DNA of 64,000 bases from Bettongia penicillata ogilbyi (GCA_023548195.1 JAJHZJ010000807.1:532420-596419), one strand, 5' to 3'. Positions 33,230-44,605 are shown, counted from the stretch's first letter. The notes: a model not told the origin generated them from the sequence alone. Numbers and translations: made by a program.

Positions 33230-33460
33230 AATTTATTTTTATCTTTGTTCCTAGAGAAGCAAATGTCCACAGTGGATACAAAATCAACTCTGAAGCCAGG
33301 GATGTCTATGTTAATCATTTGATCTCTCAATGCTTTGGGCAACTTTCTAAGACTAACAATTGCAGAGAAAGTGTTAACTTGCTTCTTACAAGTCCCTTCC
33401 TCACCTGGGAATTCCTAATACCAATGACATCACAAGTCCAGTCTTTTTGTCCTTTTATAT
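33230..33460 (+). mobile_element. Marsupial SINE, diverged
   Basis: 'ttgatctctcaatgctttgg', 'gcaactttctaagactaaca', 'attgcagagaaagtgttaac', 'tcctcacctgggaattccta', 'ataccaatgacatcacaagt'. This is the 3' half of the SINE variant also seen at 59.4 kb. The left edge is uncertain. Confidence 0.6.
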
Positions 33461-33794
33461 GAGTCTGGAACAATGTCTTGTTCATGAAGGACTTCATAAT
33501 TTCCTCTAGAATGAAGTATTTCTGTCATTTCCAAATTGTTCAATTTATATGCTTGTTTCCTTATTCCATGACTATTTTTGCAGTTTCCTGTGCACATTAA
33601 ATTAAGTACATTTTAATAGCTCACAGATCAAAACGTAAGTCACAGGACATTTCCTGGGTTCTAGTTAACCAGTTTCTTATTTATAAAATGTTTAAATATA
33701 CCTAAAACATAACTAGCACGTTGACCTCTAAAAGTAAAATTTTTCATCCACAGCAGTTCAAGAGGTCTTAACCATGGCATACAGGATATTTTAT

Positions 33795-33900
33795 GTACAT
33801 ACTTATATGTATATGTGTTTATGTATGTATATATGCATGTACATGTGTGTATATGTGTACACATGTTTATACACTCACACATATATATATATATATATAT
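33795..33900. repeat. TATG/TA-rich microsatellite
   Basis: 'tatgtatatgtgtttatgta', 'tgtatatatgcatgtacatg', ending in (AT)n 'catatatatatatatatata'. The overlapping minus-strand 111-codon frame is a translation of this tract. Confidence 0.75.
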
Positions 33901-33919
33901 TTCTGACCTCAAGACATAA

Positions 33920-34385
33920 AATAAGAATTTCCATAACATAGTAGAATAGGAAAAAAAAGATGATTGCCCATGAAACTGCACCTCTATTGTGGACAAGTTG
34001 ATATTCCATTTAAATACATACTAAAGTTCTCATGTAACTTTCTCTTTTCCTCCCCTTCCCTACGTACGTGTGTGTGTGTGTGTGTAAAACCTTTCTTTGC
34101 AGTTCATCATTTCTTTCTCTGGATGCACATAGAGTCTTTCTTAATAGGTCCTTTGTAGTTAATTTGGTACTTAGTCAAAATGACTTAGCTGCTCAAAGTT
34201 GTCTTTAAAACAATATTTCTCTTACAGTGTATAACATTCTCTTGTTTTTTTTTCATTTTACTCTTCATTATTTTATACATTTATTCATTTTTAAGATCAT
34301 CGGGATAATCACTTCTTATAATACAGCAGTATTCTAACATTATGAATTGCAGAGGTTGTGAATGTCCTTATCTGTTGAAATAATA
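33920..34385 (-). mobile_element. L1 3' UTR / ORF2-tail fragment
   Basis: 'ttccataacatagtagaata' then 'gatgattgcccatgaaactg', a pyrimidine tract with (GT)n at 34067-34085, 'tttctctggatgcacataga', 'gtcctttgtagttaatttgg', 'caaaatgacttagctgctca'. Shares its left part with 6648-6965. Decayed, no frame. Confidence 0.65.
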
Positions 34386-34689
34386 AATCCATGATGAATT
34401 AGAGTAAAATTACTTGCCCGTCACTTACCAGGGTCTAGCCAAAAAGAAATTTAAAACCATGCCTCACTCTCAGGAAAAAACTACATGCTTGATTACCAGA
34501 TATTGAAGCCTGTTTTTATATAAGTTCAGACTTTGTGTTTTTACTGGTTATTTTAGAACAATTTCACTTATTAATGCTTCTATCTCCGTCTTCTTCCTAC
34601 TCCATAGGTTTTTAACTGCTGTCCCATTCATCTTGGATGGGTAAGTCCTACCATACTATAGAAGTATGTCAGTTTTTCATGTGTTGAGA

Positions 34690-34752
34690 TATTACCTTAA
34701 CATAAGTGTATGTGCATGTATATGCATACATGTATAATTATACACACACAGG
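34690..34752. repeat. Short TATG/CA microsatellite
   Basis: 'ataagtgtatgtgcatgtat', 'atgcatacatgtataattat', 'acacacaca'. Small and imperfect. Confidence 0.55.
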
Positions 34753-34794
34753 GTCTCCACAGCTTTGAAAAACACAACTACCTTCCATGCTCAA

Positions 34795-34945
34795 CTGTCC
34801 ATCAATCTCTTATATGATTCATATTTCTTTCTCATTGAAATGTATGTACCTTGAGGCCTGAGATTATTTTAGTTTTGGATTTGTATTTTCAGTACCTAAC
34901 ACAGAAGCACTTAATAAATGTTTCTCACTAATTCATTTTTTTAAA
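34795..34945 (+). mobile_element. L2-type 3' tail
   Basis: 'tatgtaccttgaggcctgag', 'ttttggatttgtattttcag', 'tacctaacacagaagcactt' and 'aataaatgtttctcactaat' reproduce the L2 terminal module order. Confidence 0.65.
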
Positions 34946-35668
34946 TGTGTTTTAATGAAAGGAGATTATTGCTTATAGTCATAGAGTTTTAATCAGGATA
35001 AAGATTACATTTACTTGTAACCTTTTCAATCCTTTGATTCAAGCATCTGCTTGTCATAAAGGGAGATTATTTAGTATGCTTTTACAATTGAAATTAAGTG
35101 TTTTGCCTTTGTGACTATAATTTTTTTCAATTTTGAAAATATTTATGTAAATCAGCTCATAGTTCAATACTAAGACCAAGTTTCTTGTTATCACTAGAAG
35201 AAAAACTCATGAGAAAGAGCAGAGTGTGTTTTGACAATCGCATACATTCTGATATCAAGTGTACTTCCCTTGTAGATAGTAACTATGAGTGGTGGATTAG
35301 CAATTTCAGCTGAAGGAATGCTAGTATTTAATTTTTCAAGGACAAACAATGTGGGGAATGACCACATTATATTGACACTCTGGGTTTTCTATGGCTTTTT
35401 TTGCTTATGTTTTCTAGAGGTTGGGGATGTGAAGAGGATTAATACAATAGAAATACCCATGAGAATTTGTTCTTCAAATGTGCTCTCAGAATTGCAGTCC
35501 CTGGATTTAAACTGAACACATTTGATTGGCTAGTACTAACTTGGGGTTTGATAATGGCATATGGATTATCTACCTTCTAGGTCATCAGATTTAATCCATT
35601 AATCTCTGATGCTATATACAAAGTGATATTTTATTCACATGAAAGTTTTCAGTGGCCAAAAGCACACT
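34946..35668. other. Unclassified, repeat-poor
   Basis: No named element. The 76-codon frame at 35285-35515 starts at an ATG but lacks any recognisable domain and any supporting signal. Confidence 0.35.
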
Positions 35669-36669
35669 CTAAATATATCTTTTTTTAAAAGATTTAAATG
35701 CATTTATTTATGTTTAGTTTTCAATATTCATTTCCACAAGATTTTGAGTTCCAAAATTTCTCCCCATCTTTCCCCTCCCCACTCCCTGAAATACCATGCA
35801 TTCCAGTGAACCATTTTCCCAGTCTGCCCTTCCTTTTATCATCCTCCCCTGTGGATTTTCCCCTTCCCCTTTACTTTATTAAAAGGCAGCATAGATGTCT
35901 ATATCTCATTGCCTGTATATCTTATTTCCCAAAGTAAAAAATATTATTAACATTGTTTTCAAAACTTTGAGTTCCAACTTCTCTCTCTTCTTCCTTCCCC
36001 ACCCACCCCCATTTATAAGGCAAGCAATTCAACATAGGTTATACATGTGTAGTTATAAAAAAACACCTCCAAATAACAGTCATATTGTGAAAGACTGTAT
36101 TTCCCTCCATCCTATCCTGCCCCCTCAATTTTTCATTTTCCTAATTGAACCTTGTCCCTTTTCTAAAGTGTTTGCTTTTGATTACCCACTCCCCTACTCT
36201 GCCTTCCCTTCTATCATCACCCACACTTATCTCTTTCTACTTACTTTTCTATAGGGTAAGATACCCAATTGAGTGTGTATATTATTCCCTCCTTAAGCAA
36301 AATCCGATGAGAATAAGGTTCATTCATTCTTTTTCACCTCCCTCCTCTTCACCTCCATTGTAAAATATTTTTCTAGCCTCTTTTGTGTGAGATGATTTAC
36401 CCCATTCTATCTCTCCCTTTCTCATTTTTCCAACATATTCTTCTCTCACCCCTTAATTTTATTTTTAGATACATCCCTTCATATTCAACTCACCCTGTGC
36501 CATCTATCTATCTATCTATCTATCAATCTATCTATCTCCTCCAAGTACAACAATACTGCAAAATGTCTCATGAGTTAAAAACATCATCTTTCCATGTATG
36601 AATGTAAATAGTTCAGCTTTAATGTCTTTTGTAGTTTCTCTTTCCTGTTTATCTTTTCATGTTTCTGTT

Positions 36670-37740
36670 GATTCTTCTACTTGAAAGTCAAATTTTCTAT
36701 TCAGCTCTGATCTTTTCATCAAGAATACTTGAAAGTCCCCTATTTCTTGAATGTGCAATTTTTACCATGAAGGATTATACTCAGTTTTGCTAGGCAGGTG
36801 ATGCTTGGTTTTTAATCCTAGTTCCTCTGAACTCCAAAATATCATATTCTAAGCCCTTCAGTCCCTTAATGTAGAAGCTGATAGATCTTGTGTTATCATG
36901 ATTTTTATTTCCACAATACTTGAATTGTTTCATTTGGTTGCTTGCAATATTTTCTCCTTGACCTGGAAACTAGAATTTGGCTACAACATTCCTTGGAGTT
37001 TTGCTTTCAGTACCTCTTTCCAGAGGTGATCAGTGGGTTCTTTCAATTTCCATTTTACCCTTTGGTTCTAGAATACCAGGGAAGTTTTCCTTGATAATTT
37101 CTTGAAAGATGATATCTATGATCCTTTTTTTTTTTGATCATGGCTTTCAGGTAGTCCAATAATTTTTAAATCATCTCTCCTGTATCTATTTTCCAGGTCA
37201 TTGGTTTTTTCCAATGAAATATTTCACATTGTCTTCTATTATTCTGTTTTATAATTTATTGATTTATCATAAAGTCATTAGCTTCCATTTTCTCCATTCT
37301 AATTTTGAAGGAATTGTTTTCTTCAGTGACCTTGTGAACCTCCTTTTCCATTTGGCCAATTCTCTTTGTCCAATTCTGATTTTAAGACATAATTCTCCTC
37401 ATTGAGTTTTTGGGCTTCTTTTGCAATTTGGGTTAGTCTATTCTTTAAAGTATCTTTTTCTTCAATATTTTGGGAGGTCTGCTTTACCAAGTTATTGACT
37501 CAATTTTCTTGATTTTCTATCATTGCTCTTATTTCTCTTCCCAATTTTTCCTCTACTTCTCTTACTTGATTTTCAAAATCCCTTTTGAATATTTTTATAG
37601 CCTGTAACCAATTCATATCCCTAATGGAGGTTTTTGATATAGGACCTTTGACTCTGCTGTCCTCCTGTGGTTGCATGCCTTTATCTTCCTTGTCACCAAA
37701 GTAACATATGTATAGTCTGAGTTCTTTTGCCACATTTACT
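36670..37740 (-). pseudogene. L1/HAL1 ORF1 pseudogene (element C)
   Basis: Minus-strand relic. N-terminal open part at 37500-37733 carries 'RDFENQVREVEEKLGREIRA', the start of the coiled coil. Downstream, broken frames preserve 'MEKEVHKVTEENNSFKIRM'-like and 'YRRDDLKIIGLPES'-like segments (RRM), and the C-terminal 'KFDFQ' end. Several stops and frameshifts. The true start codon is not preserved in the expected context, so the right edge is approximate. Confidence 0.75.
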
Positions 37741-38272
37741 CATCTTCCTTGCCAAACACTTGACATTCGACCTCTTTGTCAAGGTAGGACTCTGCTTCCA
37801 GTGGGTTGGGGTGAAGATGGGTATACTGCCTCAGACTTTGATTTTGTATCAGTTACTTGATTCCCCACCATCTGTGGCACAGAACTCGTGAAGCAGCCTC
37901 TGCTACTGCTGCTGCCATTGCCTCTGCCTCTCTGCTTCTGGGACAATTCTGGCCAGATCCCACAGTTTTCTCACTGACCTTTTTGATGACTGTGGATTGA
38001 GAAATCTGGAAACTGCTGCAGATGCCAATGATTCAATTTCCTGAGGCCTACTCTGGTCCTTTTGTGCTGGTATAGTCCATGCTGGACTGTGCCACATTCC
38101 CTACCAAGTGTAAAACATCCTTCCTCTCAACTTCCCAGGTTGTCTTGGGCCAAGGATTTATTTTACTTTGCCTTTTCATGGGTTCTATAGTTCTAGAATT
38201 TTGTTAGAGTCATTTTTACAAGTAATTAGAGAGTTTGGGGGGAGAGCTTAGTTAAGTCCTTGCTTTTACTCT

Positions 38273-38282
38273 ACCATCTTGG
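38273..38282 (-). promoter_or_regulatory. YY1-like motif at HAL1 5' end (element C)
   Basis: Element-strand 'ccaagatggt' lies within 20 bases of the element start, the same position as in A and B. Motif and position support it. Activity is inferred from human L1. Confidence 0.5.
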
Positions 38283-38305
38283 CTCAGTCACCCTAATTAT
38301 ATCTT

Positions 38306-38620
38306 AATAGAAACAAAAATAGCAGATGAGCAAAAATACATATTATAGCTTTCTTAGTAGAGTAGCCATGGAAATGAATGAGACTTGATTCCAGCTAAAA
38401 GAACCCTTTTGAACATTAGGAAAAAAATATTTACAAAAATCATATAAAACATAGCTCATTCAATTTCTCCATGAACACAGGTCACAACCTAATTGTGACT
38501 TCATTGGTAAAATTTATAGTGTTTGCAAGATCCACTATATAAGAGATAGGATTTGAAAGCATCAACTTCCTATAATTTACTCTAGCACACTGGCCACTGA
38601 CCTTATTTCTCCTTTGTATT
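38306..38620. other. Mostly unclassified; weak reverse MIR
   Basis: A trace near 38525-38605 ('ggatttgaaagcatcaactt') may be reverse MIR. No gene. Confidence 0.35.
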
Positions 38621-38624
38621 CCTA

Positions 38625-38725
38625 TATTTAATTATATGTGTATTGATATATATGTACATATATTTACTCATATATAAATGTATGAAAAATTATAAGTGAT
38701 TTGAGTGACATTAATTTCTATAGCT
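38625..38725. repeat. TA-rich microsatellite
   Basis: 'taattatatgtgtattgata', 'tatatgtacatatatttact', 'catatataaatgta'. Imperfect and AT-rich. Confidence 0.55.
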
Positions 38726-38729
38726 ATTC

Positions 38730-39125
38730 TATAAAGAAATGTACATAAACACATGCGCGTTTTTATATATCTATATGCCCATATTTCTTGGGGACTATGA
38801 TTATTCTTCATAATATTGTACCATTCGCATTTAATTTTTTCGTGATTGTTTTTTCATTTACACTGCTACTGAAAGTGTGTTTGTATGTTGTTTTTTTGAC
38901 TCTTACTCCTTCATTGTGCATCAGTTCATGTAGTATTTTCTTTATTCTCTATACTCATAATACCCATTGTTTCTTACATCACAGTAATATAATATTATAT
39001 TCACATACTTTAATTTGTTTAGCCATTTCCCATCCATGGGAATCTATTTCATTTCCAATTCATTGACTGTGACTACCTTTAAATTTCCATAAAAAATGTG
39101 TTTATATTTCATTGTAGAGATAATA
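38730..39125 (-). mobile_element. Old L1 ORF2-tail fragment
   Basis: 'tgcatcagttcatgtagtat', 'cacagtaatataatattata', 'ttcacatactttaatttgtt', 'tagccatttcccatccatgg', 'tttcatttccaattcattga' parallel the complement of the L1 'wlnklwym...' coding region at 26460-26600. Diverged, and not the source of the 92-codon plus frame in any functional sense. Confidence 0.6.
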
Positions 39126-39174
39126 GGGCACCATGGAATTTTATTCTGTAGGAGAGTGTGACTTTCACTATAGG

Positions 39175-39560
39175 AATATCATATTATCAGTTGTATAGGG
39201 TAGGAGTAGATAAAAAACAGGGAGACCTATTAGGAAACTATTATAATAGTACAGGATCAAGATGATAAGTTTTTGAATTAGGGTGGTGGCTGCATGAGTT
39301 GAGATAAAGGAATTCATATGAAAGATATTATGGCTTTAGACAGGAGAATGTTTCACTAGTGATTGGATTTGTGGAGCTAGTAAGGAATTGATGATAGCAC
39401 CTACCATGTCAATGTAGGTGACTGGAAGGATAGTTGTGTCTTCTACAGGAATTGGGATGAGGAAAGGTGGTAAAAGTTCTGATTTATACATGTTGAGTAT
39501 GAGAAGTTTATGGACATCTAGGTTGAAATGGAGGGGAAGGGCTTGAGGAAAGAAAAGAAT
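39175..39560 (+). mobile_element. Ancient dispersed repeat, internal part
   Basis: 'gggagacctattaggaaact', 'attataatagtacaggatca', 'gggtggtggctgcatgagtt', 'tacatgttgagtatgagaag', 'tatggacatctaggttgaaa'. The same modules ('ggagaccagttaggaggctattgcaataatccagg') occur at 51.6 kb and 61.4 kb. Class not assigned. Confidence 0.55.
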
Positions 39561-39984
39561 GCTTTAGAATAGCTGTTATTGTGAGTGTAATAAAGATTCA
39601 TTAGGGAATAGTAATAAAATGTCCTTGCTAGAGTAGGGGTTCAATTAAGAATAGAAAATACAAGTTTGTACTATACCTAGGCATCACAGTTGTATGACCT
39701 ACTCACAGCAACATTTGTGTATACATGAAGAAGGCAGATAGTGAGAACAATTCGGGGTTACAGTATGACAAAGAAAGAGTGCTGATTGGATGTGAGACCA
39801 AATATTTGAAGACAGGAGAGGATAGTTTAGAAGTGAACCTATTCACTAAATGATAGAGATTGGGGAGGGAGAGAAATGAAGCCACCCCAAAGCTACAGGT
39901 CTAGAAATAGTGAAGGGGAGAAGTAATGAATACCTTTGTTAAGATAAAAGATAAGTTTAAAAAACCACAGGGAAAACTGGAGAA
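39561..39984. other. Unclassified
   Basis: May be further internal sequence of the ancient repeat, but no module is clear enough to claim. No gene. Confidence 0.3.
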
Positions 39985-40393
39985 GAGTGTGGTCAAAAAC
40001 TGGGCATAGGCCAATGCCTGACACCACGTATAAGGATAAAGTCCAACTGGATACATGATCTAGGTATAAAGACTGAAACTATAAACAAATTGGTGGAGCA
40101 AGGAATAGGGTATTTGTCATATTTATGGAGAATGGAGAAATTTATGACCAAAGAATAGAAAGAGGACCTTATGAAATACAAAATGAATAATGATTACATT
40201 AAATTGAAAAGTTTTTGCATAAACAAACCCAATGCAATCAAGATTAGGAGGGAAGCAGAAAACTGGGAAAGAATTTTTGCAACTATTGTCTGTGATAAAG
40301 GTGTCATTTCTAAAATATATGGAAAACTGAGTCAAATTTACAAGAATACAAGTCATTCCCCAACTGATAATTAGTCAAAGGATATGAACAGGG

Positions 40394-40449
40394 AGTTTTC
40401 AGGAAAGAAATTAAAGCTATATATAGCTTTAATTTCTTTCCTGAAAACT
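40394..40449. repeat. Perfect 56-bp palindrome inside L1
   Basis: The left 28 bases from 'agttttcaggaaagaaatta' and the right 28 ending 'ctttcctgaaaact' are exact reverse complements with no spacer, centred between 40421 and 40422 ('gctata' / 'tatagc'). The left arm is ordinary L1 ORF2 sequence, as judged from the 26 kb copy. The right arm is extra, so it was created after insertion, or in the source copy, by copying the left arm backwards. Confidence 0.95.
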
Positions 40450-40450
40450 A

Positions 40451-40483
<33 letters not shown>

Positions 40484-40488
40484 GCCAT
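40450..40488. repeat. (TATC)n next to the palindrome
   Basis: 'atatctatctattatctatc' continuing to 'ctagccatatg', where L1 sequence resumes. The original L1 had a short 'ctatctatag'-type stretch here (inferred), which could have seeded the array. Confidence 0.85.
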
Positions 40489-41365
40489 ATGATGAAATGT
40501 TTTAATCAAACCTATCAGATTGTCTAACATGACAAAACAGGAAGATAATAAATTTTGGAGAAGATGTGGAAGAATTGGAACACTAATTCATTGTAGGTGG
40601 AACTGTGAGGTGAACCAACCATCCTGGAGAGCAATTTGGAACTATGCCCAAAGGGTTACAAAAATGTGCATATCCTGTGACCCAGCAATATCACTTCTAA
40701 AACTGTATCCCAAAGATCATAAAAATGGGAAAAGGTCCCACAATGTACAAAATATGTACAAAAATATTTATAGCAGCTCTCTTTGTGGTGGCCAAGAACT
40801 GGAAATCAAGGGAATACCCATCAATTGGGGAGTGGCTGAACAAGTTATGGTATATGAATGTAATGGAATACTCTTGTTCTATAAGAAATAATAAACAGGA
40901 AGACTTCAGAGAAGCCTGGAAGGACTTATATGAACTGATGCTGAGTTAAGTGAGCAGAACCAGGAGAACATTGCATACATTAACAGCCATGGTAAGTGAG
41001 GACTGTTTCTGATAGACTTAGCCCTTCACAGCAATGCAAGGACCTAAAACATTCCCAAAGGAGTCTTGAGGCAAAATGACATCCACATCCAGAGAAAGAA
41101 CTACGGAATCCAAACACAGAATGAAGCAGACTTTGTTCTCTTCTGTTATATTTGATTTGGTTCGGTTTCTCCCATTCTTTTTTAATTTTTCTATGAAACA
41201 TAACTAATGTGGAAATGTGTTTAATAATAATATATGCATAGAACCCATATAAGGTTGCATGCCATCTCAGGAATGTCAAGGGAGAAAATTTAAGACTTAC
41301 GAGAAGTGATTGTTGTAAATCAAAAACTAATAGATTAATTTATTTTTTAAAAAATGTAAAATAAA

Positions 41366-41655
41366 AGATACAGGATAGGTTTAGGAGAAATAAAGAATGG
41401 GGATAAGTTTAACCATGGGGAATGTGATCCGTTGATGCTAAGATATTTAGGATCTGGGACCCTAAAACTATTTAATCCCATGGTTCTTATGAACCACATG
41501 AAATATATGCCAGAGAAAATTGGTTACCTGGAGTTCTGACGGCAAATAGAACATCACTGATTAACTCTCTGCATAATGCAACCAGAACTGAAGGGGCCAG
41601 CAGATAAGAAGATGCTTATACCTGCTTTCTAAGCTCCTCTATTGTATAGATTTAA
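41366..41655. other. Unclassified spacer between L1 pieces
   Basis: No recognised element or frame. It lies between two same-strand L1 3' ends. Confidence 0.3.
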
Positions 41656-41659
41656 CTCT

Positions 41660-41972
41660 AAGGATGATCATAAATGATGAAAATGCTATCCACATACAGA
41701 AAAAAATATGATGGAATCTTAATGTGGATTGAAACATGCTATTTGCTCTCTCTTATGTTCTTTCTCGTGGTTCATTTCATTGGTTATAGTTCTTCTTTGC
41801 AACTTGACTAATGTAAAAATGTGTTTAATATGAATGTACATGTAGAGTATTTACCAGATTGCACGCCATCTTGGAGAGGAGGAATTGAATGAGGAGGAAA
41901 ACATTTAAAATTCAAAAGCTTGTGGAACTGAATGTTGTAAACTAAAAATAAATAAGTTAAAAAATAAAACAA
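41660..41972 (+). mobile_element. L1 3' UTR fragment
   Basis: 'gaaaatgctatccacataca', 'gatggaatcttaatgtggat', 'gcaacttgactaatgtaaaa', 'attgcacgccatcttggaga', 'gaatgttgtaaactaaaaat', then an A-rich tail. This is the L1 3' terminus only, related to but distinct from the preceding copy's UTR. Confidence 0.75.
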
Positions 41973-42044
41973 AGATTGATAATAACTAAATGCCAGCTCC
42001 AACTTTATTCTGATGGTCCCAATATGTTACAATCTTACTTTTAC

Positions 42045-42200
42045 ACAGAAATTTGCAAAGTCCAAAGTACTATATATACATTATCTGATTTAGAAATAAA
42101 GAAAATGAGATTTAAAGAGGATAAATTATTTTCTTGGGGTCACAAATTCTAATGCCAACTCATTACAATACAGAATTCAATTCAATAACCTGTGTTATCT
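42045..42200 (-). mobile_element. MIR relic, reverse
   Basis: 'catt'-'atctgatttagaaataaag', 'aaaatgagatttaaagagga', 'ttcttggggtcacaaattct' and 'acagaattcaattcaataac'. Weak but ordered. Confidence 0.45.
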
Positions 42201-42514
42201 CTCATGCCATATTTCATCAATTTAAGATCTGAAGATGTAGATTAGGGACACCCCAAATCCTTGATGTGTTCTTGTCATAATAAACCTGGTGGAATGAGGT
42301 AATTTGCAAACCAGGATATGCTGATATTCACTCTTGCGATGGGATAACTATGATCTCTTTGTATGCAAATTTTACGTGATTTTAAATTTGGGAAAACTAC
42401 TACTAATCCAAGGGCCAGACTGATCAGAGTAAGGGTCAGAGGAATCAAGCATGACCACTGAATCTAGAGTCTATGTGCATTCCATTCAATATTATCTTTC
42501 ATTCTCTCTCTGTC

Positions 42515-42640
42515 ATATACACACACACATACATACGCATATGTGTGTGTGTGTGTGTGTATGGAGAGAGAGAGTGAGAGACAGAGACGGAGATAAAGAG
42601 AGAGAGATAGAGACAGAGGCAGAAAGAGAGAGAATGAGAT
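42515..42640. repeat. (CA)n-(GT)n-(GA)n compound microsatellite
   Basis: 'acacacacacatacatacgc', 'atatgtgtgtgtgtgtgtgt', then GA-rich 'ggagagagagagtgagagac' to about 42640. The CA and GT halves are mutually complementary, so a hairpin is possible. A 115-codon frame passes through and is not a gene. Confidence 0.8.
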
Positions 42641-43125
42641 ATATCAAAGAAAAAGCCTTTGTAGAGTTATTATTCTGCTTTCCTGTGAATTTCTATCAAA
42701 ATATCAATGTTAAGAATTCTATATCTCAAAAAATGTACTTGTTTCCAGAAAGCTATTGTTATACCCTAGAATGCTTCCTTGGCGAGAGTTTTTTCTGACT
42801 CAGGTCAACCCCCTCCTTAGCAGAAGGTGAGTTGTCCACATAGGGGCCAATTTCGCCCGTAGTCGTTACTTGACTTGTCTCGGTTTTCAGTTCACTCCCT
42901 GTTGTCCTCATGTTGTGCAGAGTTAGTAGAGGACCACTTCCTGCTGCCAACTTCAGCTTTCCAGTTCTTGTGAGTAATGATGAGGAAAAAGAATTATCAC
43001 TATATAACAAGTAAAGTGTGTTGAAGTGTCACTAAGACATTCACTGTCTTTTGTTTTTTCCTGTTTATGTTTACTTGCTTTTTGTTCAAGATACATGAGG
43101 TAGTTTAAAGACATTGTATCTTCAA
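42641..43125. other. Unclassified
   Basis: No gene or repeat recognised. 42780-42965 is slightly more GC-rich than its surroundings. Its 83-codon minus frame shows no domain. Confidence 0.35.
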
Positions 43126-43129
43126 TGGT

Positions 43130-43345
43130 CAAGTGGAGTAAGGACCAGACAGCTGATTAGATGAAAAGATGAGGGTTTGCATTCCAACTCTGTTACTTTC
43201 TATCTGTGTAATCTTGGAGAAGTCATTTAATCTCTCTGAGACTTAATTGTCCACTCTTGCTAAGTGGGGTCATAGTATCACAGATTTATACCTGATGCAC
43301 CTCATTTTACAGGTAAGGAAAGGGAGACACAGAGAAGTTACCTTA
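43130..43345 (+). mobile_element. SINE copy followed by reverse-MIR trace
   Basis: Plus-strand SINE: 'gaccagacagctgattagat', 'tttgcattccaactctgtta', 'ctgtgtaatcttggagaagt', 'catttaatctctctgagact'. The right end (43285-43345: 'cctcattttacaggtaagga', 'gggagacacagagaagttac') reads as a reverse MIR, so two elements abut here. Confidence 0.55.
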
Positions 43346-44510
43346 ATTCAGATTATGTGTTGGGTTTCCTTTTAAATACTGATTACATATCTCGGGTGAA
43401 TATACTTTTCCCTCTTTATTCATCATTTGAAAGTAAGGATCTGAAGGTCACCAAACAAAATTATCTCTCTTACTATTCTCTAATGAATTTAATCTTCTAA
43501 CATATGCCTCAGAAATAACGTTAGCTGAAAACTTGGAAGTAGTATATAGTTCTTTGAAATCATTATTATAAATATCATCCACAAATAATGAGTAAGGCTT
43601 AGTATTTTACTTTTCAATCAGTAGAGTAGTGGAAAGCATTAGCTACTGTAGAATATTGATCTGGAAAATGTGATTATTATTATTTTCTAACAGCCTCATT
43701 GACACATAGGTTGGAAGCAATTGATGTTCTGTGGATTATAGCAGAAATTTTTCTTCTAATGTTTTTCATATCTACTCCTCTTTCAGAAATCAACCTGCCA
43801 TTCTCCTGCAATTTTGCTGCTTCTTATATGGGTCTTTTCTCTGTGCAAGTCTAACTTCTTGTCTGATCTTTGCACTGTTCAGAGACATTTCCAGTTCTAC
43901 AATAAGCCCATCTCAAACTGTGAAATAAAAATCCAAATGTGGTGGTGACTCCACTATTCATTGGTAAAAAAGGATGTGTTATAAAAATCTCTATAGATTT
44001 TTTCTATATTTGCCTCTTGTCCACCTTCCACTCTCCTCCTTAGGTGATTTCTGAATGATGTAACTTTTCTGGACTTCTCAGCAAATATTCTTTATACTGT
44101 TTTTCTCTGTTCTACTGCTTCCTGTTTTTAGACAATAATGATCATTATTTTATGAAATTAAATTTTTACAATTAACTTATAGACTAAATTAATATTTTTC
44201 TTTATTTGTACGTGTAATATAGATGATAGAAAGAAAGATAAATAGACAGATAAACAGACAGATAGGTAACATATAAGATACTAGAGAAATAAAACATTCA
44301 TTAAGTACTAATTGTGTGCCACTTGACAAGTAGTCAAATGTTTCTTGCTTAAAGCAGTTGAAGATATTTGGTCTGTGATTTGTCAAATTATTTAGATTGA
44401 TTACTTTTTTTGGACAATTGTTATAATTGATGTAAATGTACTTTCTTTCCTCTGTTTTACATTTTTGTGGGAACAATAACTCATTTAAATTCTAATTTAT
44501 AAGATTGAGT
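43346..44510. other. Unclassified non-coding stretch
   Basis: No named element except an imperfect GATA/GACA patch at 44222-44266. Frames at 43731-43928 and 44189-44476 lack domains. Confidence 0.35.
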
Positions 44511-44605
44511 GGAAAGGAGGAAGCATTTATTTAGTTCCTACTATGTTCCAGGCACAATGCTAAGAACTTTGCAGATATATCATTTAATACATTAGAGTAA
44601 TTTTC
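44511..44605 (-). mobile_element. Reverse MIR left-end module
   Basis: 'tttagttcctactatgttcc', 'aggcacaatgctaagaactt', 'tgcagatatatcatttaata' is the reverse MIR opening ('ctactatgtgccaggcactgtgctaag'). Confidence 0.5.

Larger units (their letters stand above)
35682..38292 (-). mobile_element. HAL1-type (ORF1-only) L1 element C
   Basis: 5' end at 38292 (complement of 'ctaccatcttggctcagtca'), a 5' UTR of about 540 bp, ORF1 relic about 36670-37740, then a 3' UTR of about 1 kb ending in the complement of 'gattttgagttccaaaattt'. No ORF2. Flanked by a near-perfect target-site duplication, 35669-35681 and 38293-38305 (12 of 13). A (TATC)n block at 36499-36538 lies in the 3' UTR. It is more diverged than A and B. 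Its 5' UTR resembles that of element D. Confidence 0.82.
40010..40949 (+). pseudogene. L1 ORF2 C-terminal pseudogene, disrupted
   Basis: Readable pieces are 'KSFCINKPNAIKIRREAENW' (40171-40374), then after the palindrome 'NMTKQEDNKFWRRCGRIGTL' and 'LFVVAKNWKSREYPSIGEWL' (40520-40949). In the cysteine-rich motif the first Cys is replaced by Phe (F-W-R-R-C). A one-base shift near 40700 moves the frame between two overlapping open pieces. No RT or endonuclease catalytic core is present. Confidence 0.85.
39985..41365 (+). mobile_element. 5'-truncated L1, ORF2 tail plus 3' UTR
   Basis: Plus-strand L1 from about 'tgggcataggccaatgcctg' through the ORF2 C-terminus to the 3' UTR ('gaaacataactaatgtggaa') and an A-rich end near 41365. 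Contains a perfect 56-bp palindrome with a TATC array (40394-40488). The L1 sequence resumes at 40489 after loss of part of the ORF2 coding sequence. No target-site duplication found. Older than the 26 kb copy. Confidence 0.85.

Noticed and set aside
39985..41972. Two consecutive L1 3' ends considered as a single L1 with tandem 3' UTR
   Set aside because: They are separated by about 290 bp of unrelated sequence, and each has its own A-rich end, so two insertions are more likely.
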